A stretch of 8,783 bases of DNA. It comes from Desulfobacteraceae bacterium. Lineage in GTDB: Bacteria; Desulfobacterota; Desulfobacteria; Desulfobacterales; BuS5. Made by a program: the position numbers and the translations under genes. This document shows positions 1 to 6,114 of the stretch, piece by piece (position 1 is the stretch's first letter; every line of letters starts with the position of its first letter). The stretch spans positions 1 to 8,783 of the forward strand of contig JAUVKE010000089.1 in NCBI GenBank assembly GCA_030592105.1, read 5' to 3'. The notes beneath the pieces are model-generated. The model had not been told where the DNA came from and did no database searches. It saw nothing but the letters and a program-made list of their open reading frames with translations.

Positions 1-14
1 TATAAAATTATCTA

Positions 15-41
15 TATAATAACATATAGAATTGTTATTAT
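15..41 (+). promoter_or_regulatory. Promoter -10 box with overlapping inverted-repeat operator for the toxin-antitoxin pair
   Basis: A perfect TATAAT lies at 15-20; a -35 box would fall just left of the window and cannot be seen. A perfect 9-bp inverted repeat, ATAATAACA (16-24) and TGTTATTAT (33-41), separated by 8 nt, overlaps this -10 box and the expected transcription start. A second 7-bp inverted repeat, TCTATAT (11-17) and ATATAGA (24-30), overlaps it. Phd/YefM antitoxins commonly repress their own operon by binding palindromes over the promoter, so this is the natural operator candidate. The function is inferred; the symmetry is seen directly. Confidence 0.6.
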
Positions 42-59
42 TAATAGGAGGAATGCAAA

Positions 60-365
60 ATGATAGGTTATGCAGATAAAGAGATGATCAGTTCAACAGA
101 ACTGCAGAAAAGTCTTAGTCTTATTTTAAACAAAATCAAAAACCACAGTCTTGAAAAAGTAGCTGTTTTACGAAACATTAAAATTGAAACGGTTATGATC
201 AGCCGTGAAAGGTATGAAAAAATTCAGGAAGACCTGGAACTTCTCGAGCATATTGAAATTTACAACACGGTAAGTAAAAGAAAAACCACTCCAAAGTCTG
301 ATTATATATCTTTTGATGAGGTTTTGAAACAGGCAGGAATGGATAAAGATGAACTACAGGGTTGA
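60..365 (+). CDS. Type II toxin-antitoxin antitoxin, Phd/YefM family
   Basis: This 101-residue protein should neutralise the toxin encoded just downstream and repress the shared promoter. The N-terminal half (about residues 9-55: MISSTELQKSL, then a VAVLRN stretch and VMISRERYEKI) has the Phd/YefM pattern of a small DNA-binding and dimerisation domain ending in 'hhISxxxYE'. The charged C-terminal tail (about 56-101), including the SDYISFDEVLKQAG motif, is the usual toxin-wrapping part. A strong AGGAGG at 46-51 sits 8 nt before the ATG, which fixes the start. The stop overlaps the toxin start by 17 nt, indicating translational coupling. The length is normal for the family. The family call rests on pattern recognition, and the specific toxin target is unknown. 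Confidence 0.8.
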   Translation: MIGYADKEMISSTELQKSLSLILNKIKNHSLEKVAVLRNIKIETVMISRERYEKIQEDLELLEHIEIYNTVSKRKTTPKSDYISFDEVLKQAGMDKDELQG

Positions 366-615
366 ATTTCATCCAAAAGCTGCAAAAGAATTTTTTAAAT
401 TAGATGGCAGAGTTAAAAAACTTGTAGCAAAACAGATTGCTAAACTTGAAAAACATTCAGAAATTGGCCAACTTCTTGGAAACAAGCAAGGACTGGACTT
501 ATCACAATTAAGAAAATTATATGTGGATAATAAAAGAGTCAGAATTGTTTATGAAGTGATTGATAAGGAAATTACTGTTTTTATTTTTTTATTCCGCACT
601 CAGCAAAAGATATAA
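349..615 (+). CDS. Type II toxin, RelE/ParE superfamily, with an odd C-terminus
   Basis: This 88-residue basic protein has the compact RelE/ParE layout: a first strand (YRVEFHPKAAKEF), a helical hairpin rich in Lys (about 13-36), then the core LRKLYVDNKRVRIVYEV (about 54-70) and a final hydrophobic strand (EITVFIF, 74-80). Members are ribosome-dependent mRNA endonucleases (RelE) or gyrase inhibitors (ParE); sequence alone does not decide which. The start lies inside the antitoxin gene (17-nt overlap). The last residues (LFRTQQKI) do not resemble the usual 'GKR...Y' ending of RelE proteins. They are encoded by DNA that is also the 3' end of the convergent lptG (27-bp overlap), so the natural tail may have been lost and toxin activity may be altered. 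Confidence 0.75.
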   Translation: MNYRVEFHPKAAKEFFKLDGRVKKLVAKQIAKLEKHSEIGQLLGNKQGLDLSQLRKLYVDNKRVRIVYEVIDKEITVFIFLFRTQQKI

Positions 616-1659
616 ACCCAAGGAAGAAAACAGCACATTTGCAACCCAGACTGCTATTAACGGGGGGAGTATCTGCCCGTACCCAAGGGATACGCAAAAA
701 CTGTGAACAACCCAGTAAGCAAACGCTATTCCTATTCCAATGACAATCTTTGCAGGCATGGAGGCGTTTATTTTTTCCCCAAGTGCGACCCCTGTACCGA
801 TGAGGCACATGATAATACAGACAAAAGGAAACGCTATTTTCCCATAAAGGTCAACCCTGTAAGTCGTTGCGTCATAACCCTCAGCTTCTATGTTATCTAT
901 GTATGAAAAAAGTTCAAAAAAACCGACCTCTTCTGGTTTTTGTACAAGGGTGGACAAATCATCAGGCAAAAAATCAAATTTTTCAGTTTTTTCATCATAA
1001 AGCATTATTTTATTTTGTTCTTTTTTTAAGTTTTGCTCCATGACTGTAAATAGAATCCATTTATCCCCTTTACAGACCCCTTTTTTTGCGTCTATCCTTT
1101 TGATTAGCGTAAAATTTCTATCAAATACTTCTCGGGTTAATCCTAAAATCATCTGATTAACAGGATCATATGATCTGATATGGGTGATTGAATTAGTCCC
1201 CCTGATCCAGATGTTTTTTTTATTTGTCGCAAAGTCAGTTTTTTTTTTCACATCTTTTCGCCATATCCCAATGGACTTCTCCATGGTTGCAGGGACCACC
1301 AGTTCTGATAGAAAAAAAAGAGCGACTGCAAAAAAAATTCCCAAAATAAAAACCGGGCGAAAAAGATGAAAAAGACTGATACCACTACTTTTTAAGGCCA
1401 AGATCTCATTATTTCTCACCATAAGGCAAAAAGTTATCAAAACCGCCATGAGCACACATACCGGTGATATTTGCATTGCAATATAGGGTATTTTGAAAAT
1501 GAAAAATATAATACATTTCACAACCGCAACCTTTGCGCCGATGAAATTATCTATTTTTTCAAAAAAATCGACAGCAAGATAAATGCTGACAACAACAGAC
1601 ATTACTATTCCAAAAAATTTTATAATTTCGGTTGCTAAATAGCGGTAAATTATCGGCAT
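589..1659 (-). CDS. lptG: LPS export ABC transporter permease LptG
   Basis: LptG is one of the two inner-membrane permeases of the LptB2FG complex. With LptF it extracts lipopolysaccharide from the inner membrane and passes it to LptC. The 356-residue sequence shows the family layout: three N-terminal membrane segments (about 10-30, 48-80, 98-122), a periplasmic jellyroll region (about 123-265) and three C-terminal membrane segments (about 270-292, 302-325, 330-354). The cytoplasmic coupling-helix motif NNEILALKSSGIS is at 83-95, and the conserved YRVDLYGKIAFPF is at 267-279. YRYLATEI at the N-terminus and VDFFEKIDNF (30-39) favour LptG over LptF. It starts 15 nt after the lptF stop without a clear Shine-Dalgarno sequence, so it is probably translated from the lptF transcript. 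Its 3' end overlaps the convergent toxin gene. Confidence 0.9.
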   Translation of the reverse strand: MPIIYRYLATEIIKFFGIVMSVVVSIYLAVDFFEKIDNFIGAKVAVVKCIIFFIFKIPYIAMQISPVCVLMAVLITFCLMVRNNEILALKSSGISLFHLFRPVFILGIFFAVALFFLSELVVPATMEKSIGIWRKDVKKKTDFATNKKNIWIRGTNSITHIRSYDPVNQMILGLTREVFDRNFTLIKRIDAKKGVCKGDKWILFTVMEQNLKKEQNKIMLYDEKTEKFDFLPDDLSTLVQKPEEVGFFELFSYIDNIEAEGYDATTYRVDLYGKIAFPFVCIIMCLIGTGVALGEKINASMPAKIVIGIGIAFAYWVVHSFCVSLGYGQILPPLIAVWVANVLFSSLGLYLLLSAE

Positions 1660-1674
1660 GGAAAATATTATAAA

Positions 1675-2781
1675 TTATTTTGATGCTTTCATTAAAAGGA
1701 ATACCCCGGCACAGCCTATTGCAATATTGGGAATCCACATTCCCATTACCGGGGGGTAAAAACCTGTTTCCCCGAAAACAAACCCCGCAGATAAAAGAAT
1801 GTAATAAGCAAGCAAGGAAATAAGGCCTGCACCCAACGCGAAGGACTTTTTCCCGGAGCCTGTATTAATACCCAGGGGCATGGCAATCAATCCAAGAGCC
1901 ATGCATGAAAAAGGTATGGAAAATTTTTTGTGAAACTCGAGCAACCCCTTGTAATAGTCTGTATCCCTTATTGTTGAAGATTTTATCTTTTTTCTCAGTT
2001 CCGTAAGGGTCATATCTTTTTCTTTTTTAGTTATTTTTTTTGCCTTATCAACGGCTCCTTTTAAATCAAACTTCATGTCATATGTATCAAAATTTACAGA
2101 ATGAATCGACTGTTTATCCATATTAACCTGGTTTATTGAACCATTATGCAGGCGAAGATGAAAAACATATTTTTCCCTGTCACAAAAGAAAACCCCCTTT
2201 GGAGCAACAATGGTACTTGCCACATCAGGATTCCTCTGGTCATTGATAAAGACGTTTGTAAAAAGATTTTTTTTATGATCTATTTTATTTACATAGAGGA
2301 TAACATCTTTAAAATTATCATTAAAGACTCTTTCCTTAAAAGCCACATTAAGGTAGGAAGAAGCCGCTTCATAGGTTATCTTTTTATAAGATATTCTGCC
2401 CCAGGGGACACCATATATTGTTATAAAAACTGTTATAATAGACCCCATCATGCAAAAAAGTAGAACAGGGGGGACAATTTGATAGATGCTGATTCCAAAT
2501 GCTTTGCATGCAATGATCTCATTGTCTCCGTCGATGCGGATAAAAGTAACAAGAACTGCCGTCATTATCGATATGGGAATCACAAATTCCAGAAAACGGG
2601 GGATTGTATAAAAGAGGAGCAATAGAACAGTATCAAGCCCTATATTATAATTTACAACCATATTGGTAATATCCAATATTTTTGTCATTAAAAATAGAGC
2701 CAGAAAAAACAAAAGACTGACAACAAAGGGGAAGAACATCTGTAAAAAAATATACCTGTTAATTATGGTATTTATTTTCAT
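1675..2781 (-). CDS. lptF: LPS export ABC transporter permease LptF
   Basis: LptF is the partner permease of LptG in the LptB2FG lipopolysaccharide extractor. The 368-residue product has three membrane segments near the N-terminus (about 15-38, 52-80, 101-124), a periplasmic beta-rich domain (about 125-285) and three C-terminal segments (about 288-305, 314-336, 343-364). Diagnostic stretches are INRYIFLQMFFPF (7-19), the LptF-like MTKILDITNMVV (32-43), the coupling helix GDNEIIACKAFGIS (85-98), FKERVFNDNFKDVILYVNKI (148-167) at the start of the periplasmic domain, and LEFHKKFSIPFSC (281-293). It lies 33 nt after folC and 15 nt before lptG on the same strand, an apparent folC-lptF-lptG operon. 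No strong Shine-Dalgarno sequence precedes the ATG. LptB, LptC and LptA are not in this window. Confidence 0.9.
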   Translation of the reverse strand: MKINTIINRYIFLQMFFPFVVSLLFFLALFLMTKILDITNMVVNYNIGLDTVLLLLFYTIPRFLEFVIPISIMTAVLVTFIRIDGDNEIIACKAFGISIYQIVPPVLLFCMMGSIITVFITIYGVPWGRISYKKITYEAASSYLNVAFKERVFNDNFKDVILYVNKIDHKKNLFTNVFINDQRNPDVASTIVAPKGVFFCDREKYVFHLRLHNGSINQVNMDKQSIHSVNFDTYDMKFDLKGAVDKAKKITKKEKDMTLTELRKKIKSSTIRDTDYYKGLLEFHKKFSIPFSCMALGLIAMPLGINTGSGKKSFALGAGLISLLAYYILLSAGFVFGETGFYPPVMGMWIPNIAIGCAGVFLLMKASK

Positions 2782-2814
2782 GGAAAGTGCCAGTCTATAG
2801 ATGTTGATAAATTC

Positions 2815-4092
2815 TTAAAGCCTGGAAATAGCCTCTTTAGCTTCGCCTATCACATAAAGTGAACCGGCAATACAAACAGCTTCATCCGGTGATACTGTTT
2901 TTATGGCATGGGCAACAGCCATATTAACATCATGAATAATGGTTACATCATCAATCACTTCTTTAGCAATGGGATAAAGCTTTTCAGGGCCGAGAGTCCT
3001 GTCTATTTTAGGGGATGTCAATATTACCCTGGAGCAGGCGGGTAAAAGAGATCGGAGCATTGCAGAATACGGCTTATCATCTAGAATACCCACAACCAGG
3101 GTTAATTTATCCCTGGCTATATTCTGCACTAGAAATTCTGCAAGCCTGCGAGCCGCAATTAAATTGTGGGCCCCATCTAAAATTATAACGGGAGAATCAG
3201 AAATCTTTTCCAGTCTCCCTGGCCATCTTGTTTTAAGAAGACCTTCTCTAATGCTTCTTAGCTGAATATCCGCACCATTTTGATTCAGCAATTCGCATGC
3301 AGCAAGGACAAGGGAAGCATTATCAATCTGGTGTTTTCCCATTAAGGATGTTTGCATGTTTCGCCAGGTATTTTCCATCCCAAAATAGGTAAATTGTTCA
3401 TTTTTGCACAATCTGGTATTAAAATCTTTTCCATGGGCATAAAAAGGGGCAGATTTTTTAGCAGCAATATCTTTTAAGACTGAAACAACGCTTTTTTGTT
3501 TTGCTCCGGTTATAACAGGAGAATTTTTTTTTATAATCCCCCCTTTTTCAAAAGCTATCTCAGACAATCTGTCCCCCAGATATGTCCGATGTTCCAAAGA
3601 TATATTGGAAATTATGGAAATAACCGGTTTTATAATATTTGTGGCATCCAGCCGTCCACCCATACCTGTTTCAATAATCGCCCAGTCAACATTTTGCCGG
3701 TTAAACTCATAAAAAGCCATGGCTGTTGCAAATTCAAAGAAAGTAAGTTCACGATCACCAGGGTCGATATTTTGCACAGCATTATATGCTTCCACAATAC
3801 AATCATCAGAAACAGGGCTGTTATTTATAGAAATTCTTTCATTAAACCTGACAAGGTGGGGAGATGTATAAAGCCCGACTTTATATCCGGATTCGTGTAG
3901 TATTGAAGAAAGAGAGGCTGCTATGGAGCCCTTACCATTGGTTCCTGCAATATGTATGGATGAAAATTTTTTTTGTGGGTTTCCCAGACCAGTCAAAATT
4001 TTTCTAATAACGTCAAGGCCCAGTTTAATACCAAACCTTCTAAGGCCGAACATAGCCTTAAGACAATCAGCATAAGAATTGTTAGGTGTCAT
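2815..4092 (-). CDS. folC: Bifunctional folylpolyglutamate synthase / dihydrofolate synthase
   Basis: FolC adds L-glutamate to dihydropteroate and to folates using ATP, in the cytoplasm. With the ATG at 4092 the protein has 425 residues, normal for the family. Visible motifs (this numbering) are the family opening SYADCLKAMFGLRRFGIKLGL (6-26), the P-loop GTNGKGS (50-56), the TSPHL loop (76-80), ETGMGGRLDATN (141-152), EKGGIIK (182-188) with the lysine that is carbamylated in Mur/FolC ligases, WPGRLE (290-295), and the C-terminal-domain motif LDGAHN (305-310). The frame stays open 15 codons further to a TTG at 4137, but that extension is the sequence of an intrinsic terminator hairpin and its T-run, so the ATG at 4092 is preferred. 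A clear Shine-Dalgarno sequence is lacking. lptF follows 33 nt downstream. Confidence 0.92.
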   Translation of the reverse strand: MTPNNSYADCLKAMFGLRRFGIKLGLDVIRKILTGLGNPQKKFSSIHIAGTNGKGSIAASLSSILHESGYKVGLYTSPHLVRFNERISINNSPVSDDCIVEAYNAVQNIDPGDRELTFFEFATAMAFYEFNRQNVDWAIIETGMGGRLDATNIIKPVISIISNISLEHRTYLGDRLSEIAFEKGGIIKKNSPVITGAKQKSVVSVLKDIAAKKSAPFYAHGKDFNTRLCKNEQFTYFGMENTWRNMQTSLMGKHQIDNASLVLAACELLNQNGADIQLRSIREGLLKTRWPGRLEKISDSPVIILDGAHNLIAARRLAEFLVQNIARDKLTLVVGILDDKPYSAMLRSLLPACSRVILTSPKIDRTLGPEKLYPIAKEVIDDVTIIHDVNMAVAHAIKTVSPDEAVCIAGSLYVIGEAKEAISRL

Positions 4093-4099
4093 AATAGAT

Positions 4100-4135
4100 A
4101 AAAAAAGCCCGGCTAAATTATTATTCATGCCGGGC
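4100..4135 (-). terminator. Intrinsic terminator or attenuator just upstream of folC
   Basis: Read on the - strand, GCCCGGC (4129-4135) pairs perfectly with GCCGGGC (4107-4113) across a 15-nt AT-rich loop, and seven T residues follow at once (4100-4106). This is a textbook rho-independent terminator oriented with the gene cluster. It ends 8 nt before the preferred folC ATG. It could stop transcripts coming from rpsU, or act as a leader attenuator controlling folC-lptF-lptG. The structure is seen directly; which role it plays is inference. Confidence 0.85.
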
Positions 4136-4225
4136 AATACAATTAGTGTTTATAGATTTTCAGATAATTAATTTTGGTAAAGGAGCAGGCAAGAGATATA
4201 GATGTTCAGATAATAACCCTATTTT

Positions 4226-4264
4226 AAAATTTAGTAAAATTTAGTAAAATTTAGTAAAATTTAG
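4226..4264. repeat. 10-bp tandem repeat, 3.9 copies
   Basis: AAAATTTAGT is repeated three times without error and followed by AAAATTTAG, 39 bp in all. The period is close to one helical turn and the A-tracts are in phase, so the stretch should be intrinsically curved; a phased protein-binding array is also possible. There is no spacer structure, so it is not a CRISPR array. Confidence 0.9.
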
Positions 4265-4287
4265 CACAAGGTCAGAGGGAGGAAAGC

Positions 4288-4307
4288 GTATTTAAATATT
4301 TAAATAC
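4288..4307. repeat. 20-bp perfect palindrome
   Basis: GTATTTAAAT is followed directly by its reverse complement ATTTAAATAC with no spacer. The site is wholly AT-rich apart from its outer bases. It could be a dimeric regulator site, a recombination or transposition sub-site, or a chance product of AT-rich DNA. It lies between the 10-bp tandem repeat and the right terminal repeat of the candidate element. Confidence 0.6.
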
Positions 4308-4454
4308 TCCAACGACCGATAACGTAGTGAAATTATTTATGTAACGGTCTATATCTATGTGAAAATCTATAAAATGGCGCAGGAGGAATAGAGAATTTAT
4401 TTAGTCCCCGCTCCTTAAATTAAATAAAACTCTGTAATCCTTTAATTCTGCAAA

Positions 4455-4682
4455 TTAGAATCTTTGAAATCTTTGAACTCTTTGATACTTTTTCCGTGAA
4501 GCTGTAATCCTCTGTCTTCTCAAAGATTCCCGCATTTTTCGCCGTCTGTATTCACTTGGCTTTTCATAACTTTTTTTCAATTTTAAACGTTTAAAAAGGC
4601 CATCATTTTGAATTTTTTTTTTCAAAATTCGCATAGCCCTTTCAAGGTCATTATTAATCACGTTGACCTGAATTTCTTTCAA
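4455..4682 (-). CDS. rpsU: 30S ribosomal protein bS21
   Basis: bS21 is a small basic protein of the 30S subunit near the anti-Shine-Dalgarno end of 16S rRNA, and it helps translation initiation. The 75-residue product begins KEIQVNVINNDLERAMRILK and continues with NDGLFKRLKLKKSYEKPSEYRRRKMRESLRR (27-57), the family's 'G...e...r..yekPs..rrrk' core with a strongly basic tail. The start is a TTG at 4682: a perfect AAAGGAGG (4691-4698) stands 8 nt before it, and it puts the protein at normal bS21 length. The frame is open 23 codons further to an ATG, but that extension crosses the Shine-Dalgarno sequence and is not family-like. The last nine residues (QRV QRF QRF) come from a 9-bp tandem repeat. 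Confidence 0.9.
   Translation of the reverse strand: MKEIQVNVINNDLERAMRILKKKIQNDGLFKRLKLKKSYEKPSEYRRRKMRESLRRQRITASRKKYQRVQRFQRF
4458..4484 (-). repeat. 9-bp tandem repeat at the 3' end of rpsU
   Basis: Three near-identical 9-mers on the - strand, CAAAGAGTT, CAAAGATTT and CAAAGATTC, encode Gln-Arg-Val, Gln-Arg-Phe, Gln-Arg-Phe immediately before the TAA stop. Copy-number slippage here would lengthen or shorten the basic tail without a frameshift. Confidence 0.85.
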
Positions 4683-4690
4683 GCGCCTCG

Positions 4691-4698
4691 CCTCCTTT
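4691..4698 (-). promoter_or_regulatory. Ribosome binding site that fixes the rpsU TTG start
   Basis: AAAGGAGG on the - strand is an 8-base match to the anti-Shine-Dalgarno sequence. It stands 8 nt before the TTG at 4680-4682. There is no ATG at a usable distance, so this site decides the start of rpsU. Confidence 0.85.
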
Positions 4699-4750
4699 AC
4701 ATTAAATTTTAGACATTTAAACATTAAATAATAGAAAAAATGCTTCGACA

Positions 4751-4779
4751 CCTATATACTAACTCAAATAAAATTGCAA
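4751..4779 (-). promoter_or_regulatory. Candidate sigma-70-type promoter for rpsU
   Basis: On the - strand TTGCAA (4774-4779) and TATAGG (4751-4756) are 17 bp apart, each matching four of six consensus bases. This would start transcription near 4744, giving a leader of about 60 nt before the rpsU ribosome binding site. It overlaps an imperfect inverted repeat (4771-4780 with 4791-4800, one G-T pair) that might instead be a weak alr terminator. The boxes are only moderate matches. Confidence 0.35.
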
Positions 4780-4837
4780 GGAAAACTCGACTTGTAATTT
4801 TATTCCTGATCATTTTGTGCTTTTTGTCCCTGTGAAA

Positions 4838-5962
4838 TTAATTATCGTGGAATCTATAGACTCTGTGAAGATTTGAAGGTATAGATGTCAAAATCTCATA
4901 TCCTATTGTATTAACTGCTGCCGCGATTTCATCCGCACCCAGAAACTCATCCCCTTGATTACCAAAGATAACCACCTCATCACCTCTGCTGATATCAAGC
5001 CGTCCCACATCAAGCATGGTCATATCCATGCATATACGACCGATTATCCGCACTCTGTACCCACGCACCAGCATTGAACCGGAAGATGATAATAAGCGGT
5101 TTACGCCATCCCCGTATCCGGCAGAAACAGTGGCTATAATTGCCGGTTTTTTTGTTTCGTAAAAAGCACCGTAACTAATCCTTGCACCGGAGGGTACTTT
5201 TTTTAAATGAATAATCCTGGATTTAAGAGCCATGGCAGGTCTGACACAAACAGCATCCTTTTTAACATCTGCTGACGGATATAAGCCGTAAAGCAAAATT
5301 CCACAACGAACCATATCAAAATGAGCTTCAGGCATATTAATTGTTGCAGCGCTGTTGGCCGCATGCCTCAAGGGAATATCTATCCCCTCCTTATGAAGCT
5401 TATCTAAAAGCTCTTTAAATATGTTAAGCTGCTTATTTGCGTATGACCTGTCTTTGCTGTCAGCCGTGGCAAAATGAGTGTAAATACCTTCTATGTACAG
5501 ACCTGGTAATTGCGTAATTAAGATGCATTCATTTATGGAGTCAGGCATCACCCCCAGCCGCCCCATGCCTGTATCTATCTTTAGATGAATTTTGATGTTC
5601 CCGCCGGATGCAAGGGCTGCATCTGAAAATTCCCTGGCGGTCTCAAGAGAATAGACTGTTTGCGTTAAATCATATTCAAGAAGCTTTCCGGCCAACCGGG
5701 GAGGAGTAAATCCGAAAATCAATACCGGCACATCAATACCCGATTCCCTTAAGCAGATTCCTTCGGAAATCCTGCCCACTCCCAGAGCCCCTGCTCCATT
5801 AGCAAGGACACATTGAGCTGTTTCAATGATCCCGTGTCCATAGGCATTCGATTTTACAACCGCCATAAGACAAACATCAGGTTTTACAAACCTGCGAATC
5901 TCCCGTACATTATGAGCTATAGCCCCAAGATTAATCTCCGCCCAAACAGAAGATGAGTTCAA
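4838..5962 (-). CDS. alr: Alanine racemase (PLP-dependent)
   Basis: This enzyme interconverts L- and D-alanine, supplying D-alanine for peptidoglycan. With the TTG at 5962 it has 374 residues, the usual length. It opens SSVWAEINLGAIAHNV and carries the PLP lysine in AVVKSNAYGHG (Lys37), KIDTGMGRLG (128-137) of the barrel domain, HAANSAAT (200-207), the catalytic tyrosine in ISYGAFY (Tyr264), SAGYGDG (280-286) and GRICMDMTMLDV (308-319). An ATG in frame at 6013 would add 17 residues (MITYEQGAIFFCVLRYF) that are not family-like, and it sits 2 nt from a 15-bp hairpin that would hide its ribosome binding site. The TTG has GAGG 6 nt upstream, so it is preferred, though the ATG is not excluded. rpsU follows 155 nt downstream. 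Confidence 0.92.
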   Translation of the reverse strand: MNSSSVWAEINLGAIAHNVREIRRFVKPDVCLMAVVKSNAYGHGIIETAQCVLANGAGALGVGRISEGICLRESGIDVPVLIFGFTPPRLAGKLLEYDLTQTVYSLETAREFSDAALASGGNIKIHLKIDTGMGRLGVMPDSINECILITQLPGLYIEGIYTHFATADSKDRSYANKQLNIFKELLDKLHKEGIDIPLRHAANSAATINMPEAHFDMVRCGILLYGLYPSADVKKDAVCVRPAMALKSRIIHLKKVPSGARISYGAFYETKKPAIIATVSAGYGDGVNRLLSSSGSMLVRGYRVRIIGRICMDMTMLDVGRLDISRGDEVVIFGNQGDEFLGADEIAAAVNTIGYEILTSIPSNLHRVYRFHDN

Positions 5963-6015
5963 AAAATACCTCAACACACAAAAAAATATAGCACCCTGTT
6001 CATAGGTTATCATAC

Positions 6016-6061
6016 AAATTATGCCTGAATAAAAACAAAATTTTTCATTCAGGCATAATTT
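6016..6061 (-). terminator. 15-bp perfect hairpin between the B12-subunit gene and alr
   Basis: AAATTATGCCTGAAT (6016-6030) pairs perfectly with 6047-6061. A further A5/T5 pairing in the loop (6031-6035 with 6041-6045) extends the stem past one bulged base. It lies 53 nt after the stop of the B12-binding gene and directly before the alr region. The U-tract is weak (only the AUAAUUU of the stem itself), so it may end the upstream transcript inefficiently or act as a leader hairpin for alr. The structure is certain from sequence; the role is not. Confidence 0.55.
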
Positions 6062-6114
6062 AAATCACTGGCATAACCCGCATTGGATCGTTACAGAAAA
6101 TATTTTCAGGAAAA

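Larger units (their letters stand above)
4149..4373. repeat. MITE-like non-coding element with 14-bp terminal inverted repeats
   Basis: TTTATAGATTTTCA (4149-4162) is perfectly inverted as TGAAAATCTATAAA (4360-4373), bounding 225 bp of AT-rich DNA with no plausible gene. The left end is partly duplicated inside: TATAGATTTTCAGATAAT (4151-4168) recurs at 4197-4214 with 17 of 18 bases the same. The interior also holds a tandem 10-bp repeat and a 20-bp palindrome. Size and terminal repeats resemble a miniature inverted-repeat element, but no convincing target-site duplication is visible and other copies cannot be checked here. The whole gap 4138-4454 contains no ATG on the - strand, and every + strand ATG in it meets a stop within a few codons. 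Confidence 0.4.

Noticed and set aside
703..906. Open frame of 67 codons on the + strand within lptG
   Set aside because: It is antisense to a strongly conserved membrane-protein gene, has no ribosome binding site and no recognisable motif.
3496..3900. 134-codon open frame on the + strand opposite folC
   Set aside because: The P-loop and family motifs lie on the - strand in folC; the + strand frame has no motif or ribosome binding site.
4226..4264. Possible CRISPR array
   Set aside because: The units are 10 bp and directly abutting, with no spacers, and no cas genes are nearby. It is a simple tandem repeat.
4138..4454. tRNA or small protein gene in the rpsU-folC gap
   Set aside because: No cloverleaf or T-loop sequence was seen, there is no ATG on the - strand, and + strand ATGs run into stops within a few codons.
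4683..4751. 23-residue N-terminal extension of bS21 from the ATG at 4751
   Set aside because: The extension crosses the perfect Shine-Dalgarno sequence at 4691-4698, makes the protein too long and is not like bS21 N-termini.
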